From Venturia oleaginea (taxonomy: Eukaryota; Ascomycota; Dothideomycetes; Venturiales; Venturiaceae), in assembly GCA_013176395.1 (NCBI GenBank), contig JABMLP010000004.1, positions 1,922,001 to 1,986,000 on the forward strand: a DNA stretch of 64,000 nt, written 5' to 3'. The position numbers and the translations under genes were made by a program. This document shows, in pieces, positions 35,937 through 46,637 of the stretch. The notes beneath the pieces were generated by a model, which was given only the letters and a program-made list of their open reading frames with translations, was not told the origin of the DNA and searched no databases. The stretch's first letter is position 1. Each line of letters opens with the position of its first letter.

Positions 35937-36611
35937 TTTGGAATGATGATTGCGATTGTGGATAGGGAGGAGGAGAGTTGAGAATCCGAATTTCATGTGG
36001 TGGAGCGGAGGGACGACGGGACATATGTAGACGTTCAGATTTGTTTGTTTCCGGTGATCGATAGACGAGTCAGCGAATAGTGCGTCACGATAGTGTCTTC
36101 AAGATGGCTGATACTTGCTGTTTGAGGGAATTATTGCAACTCGTCGTCCTGACCCAGTTCAATGATTATATATCAGACACCGACATACAGGATCAGGCTA
36201 TGTTCTCTCAGCCTGGGAGATGTCCTCGAACCTACTCATCTCTTGTCGCTTACCACCCAATCACCAAAGACCTTTCGGTATCTTGCACTAGAAATATATT
36301 GGAACAAAGTACGACCGAATACCTGTATATCCCATGCCTCTAAATTTGAAACTCCCGATCAACAAAACTTGTAAACTTCACACTATTTATGTCTAGTCAG
36401 CGGCAGAGGAATCATAGTGGCCTCATCAATTCCTACCCGCCAAGAAACAACGCACCTCGTTACAACACTTTCAAATCATCATCAATATCGATTTCGATAA
36501 ATTCCTGGCATTATTTTTCTCAGAGATTGCTTCGAATGTATACTGTCTGAACGCACACTTGCTACTATCCACAGGCTAGAGCGAGCATGAATTGATGGGA
36601 CTCCTGTGGTA

Positions 36612-37319
36612 TCAAGACTCGGTCGAATCAACGGGCGACACTTCCACCGTAGGGCACATCAGTGTACAGAATATATTCCCGATCCAAAATCGTGCGGTTG
36701 ATGCTTCCTTTTCACCTTCCGTAGCAGAAATTTTATCGAGAGATGCCTCCTGTTGAAGCGTTGTCTCCTGTTTGAGTGGTTTAATCAACTCCGGCGGGGC
36801 CTCCCGAGGGAGTTGTGGAGTATTAGACGACTGTGAAGAGATGGCGTGAGCCACCCGAATGGGCGCAGATGAAGCCGGGGCGAACGAAGGTGATGACGTC
36901 GAAGTTTCTTGCTCTGGGGTTGCGTCTCGAGGGGATGCTTGTGCAGCTGGCGATAGCAGGGAGACATGTAATATTGGGTTGGGTGCAACGGAATTGGCAT
37001 CCAGCGGGCAGATCACAAGGCTCGATAAAGTGCTGATGCTCAATGAACAGCTGGTGGGCGATGAGGTAATGCTTTCTGACGAGCAGCCGACTTCTGCTTG
37101 ATTAAAAGTATCACGAGAATATTTATTCTCCTTTGGAATGGACTGGGAAATGGTCTGATTGACATGACGACGATCAGTTGTCTCAGCTCCACTTAACCAC
37201 CATCTGGCTTTGTGAGGAGAGGTCTTCGCGATGGTCGTAAATGTCGGAACATCCGTGAAGGAAATCTGAGCTAAGGATAGGTAGACCAGCAGGAGTGGGA
37301 AGAAATAGGAGAATCTCAT
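36612..37319 (-). CDS. Hypothetical secreted protein
   Basis: A single exon of 235 residues. The ATG at 37319 gives MRFSYFFPLLLVYLSLAQIS, a strong signal peptide, preferred over an in-frame ATG six codons earlier. The mature part is Ser/Thr/Pro-rich with few cysteines (CSSES, SCSLS, VICPL, FCTLMCP) and no recognisable domain. The absence of a domain and the moderate complexity leave open that it is not expressed. Confidence 0.45.
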   Translation of the reverse strand: MRFSYFFPLLLVYLSLAQISFTDVPTFTTIAKTSPHKARWWLSGAETTDRRHVNQTISQSIPKENKYSRDTFNQAEVGCSSESITSSPTSCSLSISTLSSLVICPLDANSVAPNPILHVSLLSPAAQASPRDATPEQETSTSSPSFAPASSAPIRVAHAISSQSSNTPQLPREAPPELIKPLKQETTLQQEASLDKISATEGEKEASTARFWIGNIFCTLMCPTVEVSPVDSTES

Positions 37320-38087
37320 CTTTGCGTGGAAGGCCAAAAACGAGAGGAGTTGGCATGGGGCTTGTGAATGAGAACAGTTTGAGGGAAGACTTCCTTTCTT
37401 TTATCATTTGCTATGTCTGAATGGACGTGAGTAAGAGGGAGAAGATCAGTCATGTGGATCGATCAATTGCTTGTTAGTGCTGTGGCGAAATCTTTCCCCT
37501 GCAAGGAGTCAGGGGTCCCGAAGAACTCACTTGTCATTGTTTGCTTGTAGAAATGTTCCCTCAGTAAACGGTTACTCTGACCTTCAAGTGAGTATGTCAA
37601 GATAGTCTTATGCGTGTTCCCAATGAGTCTTGGAACGACAATCATCATCCAGCCTCTGAAGCTGATTATCGAGATGTCCTTTGTGGCATTGGTGAAGTCT
37701 CAGTCTTTCGCTCCGCCTTCCAACTAGTTCCTCTAAAATGTCGACGCCGTGACAACAAAAAATGATTAAAGCAAAGCAAACGTCAGTAGCAGAAAGCACC
37801 AAAGACCAACAATCCGTACTGTGAATCTGTGCCTGTAATTTGACATTGATCCGTTGGCATTGTTTTTCCCAGTTGGCGATGAGACTCCGGAACTCGCCAC
37901 GACCACGCCGGTGACGGTGAATTCGGTTGTCGCGATGATTGCATTGCTCTTAGAAGCTCTTGAACTGGCTATGAATGTGATCTTCATAATCCAACGCCCA
38001 CCAATATTGGGGAACGACTCCAACAAAAACGCATTCTGGCCATTCCATCCAAGAAGTCGTGCAAGCCCTTGGTGTTTGCTGCTTGTG
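37320..38087. other. Intergenic region between two putative secreted-protein genes
   Basis: A 116-codon open frame on the minus strand (37766-38116) overlaps the gene at 38088 and shows no domain; it is not annotated. Nothing else is supported. Confidence 0.4.
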
Positions 38088-38396
38088 TCAAACGAAGATG
38101 GCGACCAACACGACAATCAGAATGAGACCACCCACTGGACCATAGATGCACCACCCTCGTGATTTCTCGTCGGGCATGTTCGTCTCGGGGACTCGAAGGG
38201 GTGGATCGTTGAAGCTGGAGGCATTGTGAATGGGAAGAAAGGTGCACAGCGGTGTTTTCTGGGGACATTGGCAGAATTGGTGCGGTAAGCAAGGATTAGG
38301 CATTATGATTGGTGTTTCGTTTGTCGTGACACCATTGGCCCGAATGAAGAAGAAGATGGCGAACAGGGCAGCGTATACGAAGACCAGGCGCGACAT
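38088..38396 (-). CDS. Hypothetical small secreted/membrane-anchored Cys protein
   Basis: A single exon of 102 residues from the ATG at 38396. MSRLVFVYAALFAIFFFIRA is a signal peptide. The extracellular part has a cysteine cluster (NPCLPHQFCQCPQKTPLC) and one more Cys (GWCIYG). The last 17 residues (PVGGLILIVVLVAIFV) form a membrane anchor that ends at the stop without a basic tail. An upstream extension to 38573 adds 59 polar residues and would hide the signal peptide, so I prefer the shorter form. The function is unknown. Confidence 0.5.
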   Translation of the reverse strand: MSRLVFVYAALFAIFFFIRANGVTTNETPIIMPNPCLPHQFCQCPQKTPLCTFLPIHNASSFNDPPLRVPETNMPDEKSRGWCIYGPVGGLILIVVLVAIFV

Positions 38397-38690
38397 TATG
38401 GATTCAAATTCGGATATCTGAGAGTGTCTGAAAGCATTTAGCAAAGAATTTGGCGGGGCTCGACGGATATCTATGGGATGTTGGTGTTGTCGTGCCAACT
38501 TTGGGCTGTGTGATGCTTTCTCAACGGTATGATTGATAGCATAGGGCGAATAGAGTGCAGTATCCAGTTCCACAGCAAGAGAGCACCAACGTAACCATGA
38601 TTGAACATACTCGTACTCGTATAGGACCGGGATATTCTAGAGGAAGCCCCCATCTGAAGTCGAAGTACAGATGACTACTGTAATAAGTTA

Positions 38691-40173
38691 ACGTGTTTCA
38701 CCACTTAGTGGGCCACCCCAGTCAGTGGGCCACCCTCACCACTAAATTTTATGTTATCGTCCAAGAAATCTACCACCACTATGATCATTATCAAAATAAC
38801 TCTAATAATACATTCTCTAGATATTTGGACATCGATTGATCTTATGATCTTGAATACCGCAGCCACTGCACGTTGGTGATGCTCGCTGTTGTACGACGAC
38901 TTCCTGATCTTGAACACTCTCTCCAGAGTTATTTTTGCCTCCCTGAACTAAGAACTGACCCTGTTGAGCCTGTAAAACGCCTCCATGTGCAATATATTGT
39001 CTACGATATTGTTGCTTCTGTTTTCGTCGTTGGTTCTCTACACGAAGCTTCTTATTCTCTTCTGCAAGTATCACTGCAGAATTCATTGCGACTTGGCATC
39101 TTTTGATAAGTTGACTGATTGCTTGACTGCTTGGGCTCTGAGATTGGCGATGAAGAAGGTCTCGGACGAGCTGAGCCTGCTGTTGAAGCTGAGCCATTGT
39201 ACGAGGAGTTTCTGACGTCTACTGTGGTGCTACTCGATGGGGTGTTCCTGGTGGTGATGGCGTTTTGGTGACTGTAAGCGCCGAAAGAACACGCTGCGGG
39301 TTGTATGGAACAAGTCCTGTCGCTTGAAAACCGCTCTTGATATTCTGCACAGAGAAGACAGTTGGTCGGGTGCTTGTATAGATCGATAGAAAGTCCTCTT
39401 TGTCGATATGGTGGGTTCCTTGACGAACAAGCTCTTGAACTGCTTGACCGTACGAGCGTTTCAGAGGCGAAAAACAACTCACATCAAGCGGCTGAAGAAG
39501 ATGGGATGTGTGTGGCGGCATACAGAGTGTAATAATGTTGTTTGTACAACAATATCCGTCAAACTCTGGTGTTGCGTGACTGTTGTGGCCATCGAGGATA
39601 AGGAGACGGTGAGTACCCTTTGTACGAGCTTCTGTATGAGTATTGAAGTCGTATTTTGCACGCTGTGAATGGAATTTGCGATTCCACTTTGTACGAAGCT
39701 CAGTTTGAGTGGAGATAAAGCGGGATACCCAGTTCTTCCCGACTGGTTATGGTGGAGGTTCTGTACCACGTTTTTCGAGTAAACATATGCCATTTGTCGT
39801 ACGTCAATAATCTGAGGGGGAAATCCGCGTCGATCAAGGTCCAGGATCCACTGAACTAGAGCCTGCTCTTCATGTAGTTGTAACTTTCGTTTTTTGTGGT
39901 TGGATTCGCTCTGTGGTTTGATGCCTTTGAGACGACGCTGAAGTGTAGCTCGAGATATATCGTACAACGCTGAGATTTGACGTTGACTTGAATTTTGATT
40001 CCTTTGAAAGCTTTGCTTCGCAAGAAGTAATCTAGTCTCTTCGCGGGCTGATTCAGGCGTTGGTGTTGACATTGTCGCAATTATTGTACGAAGAGATTGG
40101 ACTTTTCGAGGGGGTGGCCCACTGACTGGGGCGGCCCACTGACTGGGGCGGCCCACTGAGTGGTGAAACACGT
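38691..40173 (-). mobile_element. Pogo/Fot1-like DNA transposon D, internally deleted
   Basis: A 1,483-bp element flanked by TA (38689-38690 and 40174-40175). The inverted repeats begin ACGTGTTTCACCACT and carry a 17-bp unit (AGTGGGCCACCCCAGTC or variant), two copies on the left and three on the right. Each tip starts TAACGT including the target TA, as element B does. The transposase is on the minus strand and broken. Confidence 0.88.
38817..40072 (-). pseudogene. Pogo transposase remnant of element D
   Basis: It starts at the ATG at 40072 (MSTPTPESAREETRLLLAKQ) with the HTH/psq region (QRQISALYDISRATLQRRLK, then EEQALVQWILDLDRRGFPPQ). It then shifts frame near 39795, and an internal deletion removes the part of the DDE domain with FDETG. 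What follows keeps RLLILDGHNSHATPEFD (second catalytic Asp), LLQPLDVSCFSPLKRSYG, the coiled tail and the zinc knuckle CSGCGIQDHKINRC ending near 38817. It is inactive, although its DNA ends look intact. Confidence 0.82.
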
Positions 40174-40655
40174 TACCGCCAACAAGTCATGACATGGTAT
40201 CCGAATCGTTTCCATCTGCCTGTTGAGGAAGACGGATGATCGCCACCCGAGATCGCCCGATTGTCTTTTCCCACCACCAACACCAACACCAACGTAGATT
40301 CTGATTCGGGGAACCGCGTCCACCCGTTTTTCACGAACAAGAACTTTTCGGTCGATAGTACACATTATACTTGGATGCTGAACACTCCATGCCACCAGTC
40401 CCGACTAGCCAAGAACCACGTATACGTACAAATTGGAGGCCACCGTGCTAGACATTGCGGCTCTCCGAAGTCAATGATCAATTCCCAACTCGTCTGTATC
40501 GGAAACCTCCGCCAACTCGTGAAGTCCAATAAGCTTCTCTGCGGCCACTAACCTCGACCAGATTCAAAGCTTTGCTTGGACCTCCTCCCTCAAAACAGAA
40601 AGGGCCAGATGGATAACTATGATAACAACTGGCCCTGCCATTACAGCACCATTCG
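40174..40655. other. Intergenic stretch
   Basis: No gene was recognised between pogo element D and the 3' end of the phosphotransferase pseudogene. Confidence 0.45.
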
Positions 40656-42639
40656 TTATGAAGAGATTCTGTAAGGCCAGACTACTGAGTTAAGATTTTG
40701 TCCATCACTCAAAAACGATTCCTTTATCCGCTGACTAACGCCTAGAGCCCACTCATAATCATCCGCGATCACCCTCCCACCAACAGGAATGATGCCAAGT
40801 TGTTCCAATCGCTCCAAAACTGATCTGAGATCCTTCGCGGCCTCTATGTCACGCTTATGAGCCGCCAGTTCCTCGGCCGGGAAATGGACTGGACAAGGCA
40901 TCATCCCAGCTGGGACATCATTTCCCCAATCTTCAGCTATACCGACCAAGGCTTGCATTAACATAAAGCCATTCTCCCGTGTCCAAGATCCTGGAATGGA
41001 GGACACGATCTCTCTGAGAAAATAACGGCTTGGATCGTTCTTTACCGCCCATCGTGGTGGACTTGCCCGTTCTGTAAGGGTCAGGTAATGCTTGAGAAGC
41101 GTAGGAATTCGGTTCAAAACGGAGAAAATGTCCGGGTCCAATTCTGTGTCGTTTGGTTCATCGTCATTCCTGGCAGGAGACTCAACTGTAGCTAGCATCT
41201 GAGGGTAGCTATCTTGCAAGTAGGGCTCAGAAACTCAAGTTGATTGCCAGTCGATAATTCATGCTATTTTCATCGTGTCTGGATCCACGAAAATATTGTG
41301 CAGATTTAGATCCGGATGTGAAAGCGTCGTTGGGGCGGGTTGGTTGGTATGTATGGTATCAATTGGAGATACCGGTCCAATAGTGAGACATAGCTTTCGG
41401 GAGATCGGGGTTCCGTTGGTAGGACGAAAAATGTTCATTTGTGGGACAGCGTGGGCTCTTGCCCATTTTCTCTCATTGATTCCAATCGATGTCATATATG
41501 CCAGCGGATTGTTCCTTATTTCACGTCAATACGAAGGCCGAGCTTCAAGCATAACTTACTTACAAGGTCCTCGGTCAAGGCCATCCATGGTCGCTCGCTC
41601 CCCTTCCCATAAGGCTGCTGTCGTTGATGGACTTATAGCATACTCGCGCAGTGAAATGTGATTGCAATCCGCGGATGAGGGGTGTAATAGTGGTGCCTCG
41701 AAATCTCGAACATGATCCTCTTTCTGCAATAGATCCTTCTTGAAGTAAAGGCATCCGTGACTCCAGAACGAAAGAGATGGCAACTTCGTTTCCATCTCGA
41801 CCAGCTGAGATATCAATTCTTTCTGCTGTTCTTCCAAATGATACCAAAAACTGCTTAACTGAACACCTGTAGCCTTCCTTTCGATGATGTACTCGGCGCC
41901 TACTGCATTCGTCGATTCTGCAGAATATGCGTATATGGGAGAAACCAGCAGATTGAGAATATCTCGTATCTAGATACATGACTAAGAATTTGGTGAGAAG
42001 AACACTAGGAGAGGATACTTACGAATTGGTGTGTAGCGACTTCGGATGCAGTGGTGTAGAAGCTTGGCCCGGCATTTGGATTAGGGAGCTTAGCTATAAC
42101 CTCGATACCATTATCCAATGTCATATGAGAGCCTTGTTGAACGATCCTTCCTTGCACTTCAATATTTTCACGCCTACGTTTGCAGGTCAGTTTGATGTTA
42201 CGGAACGAGACACTCCATATCTTACAATATTTTGCTCCACAACCAACAGCATTGACTACGGCTTCTGATAAAGCTGCGATATCCAATTTGCGATAACAGC
42301 CGGCAAGTTGTTTGTCCTCATCGAGCCTGTGCTTTATAAGTCAATGGGAACCAACGAAATATTTCGAGCATACTAACGAAAGCCAGCGATGGGCGGTGTA
42401 ACGGTAAAGATCTTCCTCTGGGATGTCCTCCTCTACAACGATATTACTTAGATAATGAAAGAGGCATTTTGGTTTGCGAGCTTACCAGTCTCGTCTTGAA
42501 GTTGCTTTCGAATAATCGGCAGCACAGTGGAATGCATTCTGATTCTAGTTATGGAACGAGAAGAGCGTTGAAGCTTTGGCTTCTCAGATAGAAAAGATGT
42601 CAGTCGAGCCATCGAGCTTAGGTGGCGGATCTGGGACAT
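40656..42639 (-). pseudogene. APH/AIM9-like phosphotransferase with two in-frame TGA codons
   Basis: Five exons on the minus strand: 42639-42486 (an alternative start ATG is at 42612), 42432-42378, 42326-42023, 41969-41560 and 41514-40656, 594 codons in total. The phases agree across all introns. The arrangement DLYRYTAHRWL, YRKLDIAALSEAVVNAVG, EVIAKLPNPNAGPSFYTTAS, VGAEYIIERKATG and SHPDLNLHNIFVDPDTMKIA is that of the fungal aminoglycoside-phosphotransferase-like family that includes yeast Aim9 (mitochondrial). The Brenner-like loop HPDLNLHN carries the catalytic Asp. Just after it, in the IIDWQST block, two TGA codons interrupt the frame (minus-strand codons at 41261-41259 and 41237-41235), only eight codons apart. 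No GT-AG intron removes them. The C-terminal helical region beyond remains open for about 190 codons. Confidence 0.82.
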
Positions 42640-43229
42640 CTTCCGAGCATTATTGTACCGGTGTTAAACGGCACGTGAAATTGGTGAACGAGCCGGTCCC
42701 TGCTACAGACACGGGTGATTCAGCGGGGAAATGGGACGACGATAGGGAAAGCCGTTACCATGAGAAAGGTGGCCAGAGGGTGTATGATGAGGATACTGAA
42801 GTTCGAGAGGATACCGAACTGGAGTGGGATCATAATGTGAAGCGGTATTGCCGATGGTTGGGCGGAAAGTATGTGAATGACGCGAGAGAACCAGTGTAAT
42901 GACGCGGGAGAACCAGTGTAAAGTGTCATGGCATGGGACAAGATGCAGAAGTAGAAATTGTTATCCGTAGGAACACTCAGCTGAAGCTAGCAGGAGGCTT
43001 GCCGTGTGGCAGTCCTGTCCAAATGTCAGTGCTTTTGCCATTTATTTGAGCTTATTCCGGACCTTTCTCGGATACAGTATCCTATAAACTGATCAGATAA
43101 GAGAAAAGTTATAAGTTACTATTCTAAAAACTATAAATTTTTAGTTTTAATCTAGAGAGACCTAGCCTAGAAAGTACCGGGTTTTAATAGCGAAAAACTA
43201 TGCCAAATTGTACCGTGGAAGACACTAGC
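42640..43229. other. Intergenic region with a 22-bp tandem pair and AT-rich tract
   Basis: TGACGCG(A/G)GAGAACCAGTGTAA is present twice head-to-tail at 42878-42899 and 42900-42921. An AT-rich stretch spans about 43090-43200. A plus-strand open frame ending at 42899 overlaps the first exon of the phosphotransferase in antisense and ends in the tandem repeat; I do not call it a gene. Confidence 0.5.
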
Positions 43230-44917
43230 TTAGCCCAGTCGGCGAAGACTGTCTTCTATAGCTATACACGTAGATTCCGTCGTCATCGCTCGAACAAAAT
43301 AGTTTCCTTCGAGATCTTTCCCCAAGACCCCAAAGATATTCCCTATCATGTCATGTGTGCCTGGCCCAAATGAAAGCATGTCCACCATTACAATCGAGCC
43401 AGGCGGATTCTTCCGACCCTGTGAAGTGTCTCCACATGCAGTAACAGCGGCCTCAAACTTAGCAGTATTAAAAATATCTGCTTTTGTCCCATTTGAAATT
43501 ATCATCCAGGTTGCGTCGCTTGGTCCGCAAGCCACGCCAGAACCGTCGAACAAACGTCGCAGTACGGCAAGAACCTGGGCCTCAGCAAACTGTTCTGCCA
43601 AGTCTTTGCGATGTCGAAGGGCGATCTCGCCAAGTGAGAGTTGCTTCGTGTGCGCCGGAAGTAACGTCCATGATGATGTGGCCATGTTCTGCATGTACGC
43701 GCCATCGGCCTTCACACCCGGCAAACGAAGTCGCATGTTCACTGCCTCAAGCAGAGTGATTGGTCGTGGACTAGGCAAAGATCGAGCAACAGTCGTGGCA
43801 AACCATGCGGACAGAATGTCACCATCACTGAGGAACGGTGTCTCCTTGTTGGCTGACAGCGACTTTAAATCATCTTCTGCCTGCTCGCGTAGAGTCTTCA
43901 TCGCCTTCTTTGGCAAGTAGACGACTCTTCTTACCGCGGGTGGACTGCAGAATCCACTCCATTTGCGACGCAGATCGAACATAAACCTCTGCCAACCTTT
44001 AAGCTCCGTTTGCCCTTGTATAAAATCTTCCTCGTTAGCTGCAGCGCCCGCCTCCTTGGACACGACCGCGGCAAGGACGTCTTCCCTTGCACCAAGCATC
44101 TCTGGGACTTGAGATGCTTTTCCCGAGAGAACCAGACACCAGGCATGTAGAAGTGCCTTTCGAGCCAGGGCGTCCAACAACACATGCGAGTATGAGAGGC
44201 AAACAACTGTTCCATTCTGGAAGGATATAACGTGCAGGAACATCAATGGCTTGTCGTGGTACACAAGATCGTTAAGAGTCCGGGGTGCCTCGGGGGCAAG
44301 TACGAGACTACGGAGGTCAAGGTCGGCTTGGAGAGAAGCATGTTCGGTTGGTCTAGGAAGTGCCTTCGCTAAGGAATGTTCTTCCATAGCACATAGGAAA
44401 GATGAGTGATTATAGCCTATGGCTGGTCGCTCTTCTGTGAATGGCCGGGGGACGTGCACCTCGAGTAGGCCATCATCCTATGTACTGGTCAGCCAACTGC
44501 GCTGTACGAGAAACTCTCGAAATCTGACTCTCTTGCCCATGTGCTGGCTGTCCAAAGGCTGTAATTGAGAATCAATTTGACGGGAAGGTATGTCGAATGG
44601 AAAGTGCTCTTCAACTCCGCAAGCAAGAAACAGAAACGGGCGGGAATCGGAAATGTCGCGAGACTGACCTTCAGGCGTAACCTGCCTCCAAGTTTCTTCC
44701 AATCTCCGATTTCAAACAAATCCCGGAGAGACTTGTGGAGTAGTTCGGGATCGAGAACATCGTTGAACTGTAATGTCCATCCCACCACATGGCGAACCTG
44801 AACATGGTTGTCAAGCCGGTGTATTGGGTAAACATCATCTGTTTCAATGCGTGGAGGACGCTGAGGGCCAGCGCCAGCGCCAGCGCCATAGCCTAGTAGA
44901 CGCCATATTCGATCCAT
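43230..44917 (-). CDS. BAHD-type acyltransferase (transferase family)
   Basis: Two exons, 44917-44669 and 44477-43230, 498 residues. The intron is long (191 bp, donor GTCAGT, acceptor CATAG), and splicing joins KKLGGRLRLK directly to DDGLLEVHVPRPFTEERPAI as the family requires. The start at MDRIWRLLGYGAGAGAGP is preferred over an in-frame ATG at 45034. The acyltransferase motif HXXXD is present as SHVLLDA (His181, Asp185). The C-terminal region has SFGPGTHD, at the place of the DFGWG motif in plant enzymes but diverged. Such CoA-dependent enzymes acylate hydroxyls or amines in secondary metabolism, for example trichothecene 3-O-acetyltransferases. No polyketide or terpene gene is visible nearby, so the substrate is open. 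No signal peptide is present; it should be cytosolic. Confidence 0.85.
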
Positions 44918-45802
44918 GGTCAGAAGAAACAAATTCAAATGAGAATTCAAATGGACACTGGATTGAAGCGAGGTGCCTGAGGGGCGAGGGTAATCTATAT
45001 CTATGTTCCGAAGCGATACGAAGTACGACTCCATAGCTACCGTGGTGTCTGCATTCCCATGATGCCAGTGCAGATATTGTAGACCCGGCCGGACTGTTCA
45101 CAACACGCGCGTGATCTGCTTCAGAGATTTCAGTTTCGGACTTTTTCGATTGGAATGCTTGTAAAATTGCTACTGGTGGGCTAGGCTAGATGATAGAGCG
45201 TGATGCTGGATCATTGGAAGTGGAAATTCTACACAGTAAGCAGTCAGGTCGCGACGTCTGTCCAATCCAGCAGTCGGGGCGTTTGGTGCACGAAATATCG
45301 CCGCGAAGCATGACGCCTTGTATGCGATTCCATTGCCCGGCCTCGACTGTGTTTGCGGAGGTCAGTTTGGCTGGGCTGGCTGGGCGTGGTGATGTTCAAT
45401 ACGTCTATTCGTCAAATCTCCCGGTATCCGGGCGTGCCGGGCAATGCTAAAAGCGGGATGTACATTAGCCAATATAAAAGCTCGGGTGAAGCCGTAATGT
45501 GGAGAAGAGCGTTTCTCGTACTTCATGATTGTTGCAGGGGTAGTAGAATCAATTGACCGAACTTTATACCAGGGAGTACACCGTACATCTTAGGAGGTAC
45601 TGTGAGATTACCTAAGGACTAGGTACTGATAGAATACAACACACCACCACAAACAACGCAAGACGAAGGGACTTCTTTCGCTCCATTCGGTACGAGTATA
45701 CGGGTACAATAATCGAGAATAGGACGAATGATTGAAAGCACGCAATGGCATCGTGTGTCATTCCCGCATCTGATCAGTCAGTCTGCCCATCATCCGACGC
45801 AA
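44918..45802. other. Intergenic region
   Basis: This is the presumptive promoter of the acyltransferase (-) and the 3' flank of the glycine-zipper gene (-). No coding sequence or repeat was recognised. Confidence 0.45.
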
Positions 45803-46637
45803 TCAATAAACTTCATCCTTCTTCGCGATTTCACCTGCAGCGGACCTCGCCATACGGTATCCATAACCGCCAGTCTTCTCTGGCTCATCCTCGACGGACC
45901 TCACCAAGCGGTGACCATGTCCACCTCTGTTCTCTGGCTCATCTTTATCAGATCGTTCCACCAGCACCATTGACTCCCCTTCAATTAGCGAGAATCTGGT
46001 GCTGCCAGGTAGCGCGGAAGAAAGCTTGCTACCAAGACTACTACCGATGCTGGTACCAATAGAACGACCGATGCTTATCCCAATGGTCCTTCCAATTGCC
46101 TCTCCAATATTCGTGCCAGCAGTGGTGATTGACTGCTCTAGCATGCCGCCAGATTTATGTTCCGCGGCAGCCTTGGATGGCGGGGCCGCAGCGACTGTGC
46201 TCTTAACTGGCGCTGCTGGCGCGGCCGGCGAAGCGGGTGACTTGCTGGACGATGTGAGGTCAACAGCACCTTCTGTAGCTAAGCCAGAGGTAGTTGATCC
46301 GAACGAGGGCAGAGATGGCATTGAGCCGATCAAGCTTGAGAAAGAGTTCGATGAACTTCCAGTTCCAGCTCCAGATCCACTGGTCAAACTGCTCATCGAG
46401 GGAAGTGATGGAAGAGACGGCAGATGGGGGAAAATGCTCGTGGAAGATGTTGCCTTCGAGCTTGAGCTGGAACTAATTCCAAACGGGCCAGTAGACACAT
46501 TCCCGACTCCTCTGATCACCTGGGTCCTGTTAGCTTTTGATATACCCGGGCATCATTTTTTGTGTGCTTACGTTAACGGGAATAGCAGAGACCGTCGCAG
46601 CTGTCAAGAGAACAGCACAACAGAATTGGTTGGCCAT
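45803..46637 (-). CDS. Secreted glycine-zipper protein 1
   Basis: Two exons, 46637-46572 and 46519-45803, 260 residues, with a 52-bp intron. Exon 1 encodes little more than the signal peptide (MANQFCCAVLLTAATVSAIP). The mature protein has four parts: a Ser/Pro/Gly-rich low-complexity half; an Ala/Pro stretch; a glycine zipper at residues 157-185 with eight glycines exactly four residues apart (GTNIGEAIGRTIGISIGRSI and on to GSSLGSKL); and a C-terminal pair of 18-19-residue repeats (DEPEN-RGGHGH and DEPEK-TGGYGY). GxxxG spacing allows tight helix packing in membranes or amyloid-like assemblies. The family is unknown to me. A second gene with the same zipper lies head-to-head at 48315. Confidence 0.72.

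Noticed and set aside
42576..42899. Plus-strand ORF of 107 codons
   Set aside because: It has no ATG at its first codon, lies antisense to exon 1 of the phosphotransferase and ends in a tandem repeat; no domain is visible.
43348..43920. 190-codon plus-strand ORF
   Set aside because: It is antisense to the conserved acyltransferase exon; a codon-bias shadow.
43230..44917. A secondary-metabolite cluster around the BAHD-type acyltransferase
   Set aside because: No polyketide synthase, NRPS, terpene synthase, P450 or pathway regulator is visible in the window.
45803..46519. Glycine-zipper protein 1 as a RiPP precursor with Kex2-released repeats
   Set aside because: The C-terminal repeats are not separated by KR or RR sites, and no UstY/DUF3328-type enzyme gene is nearby.
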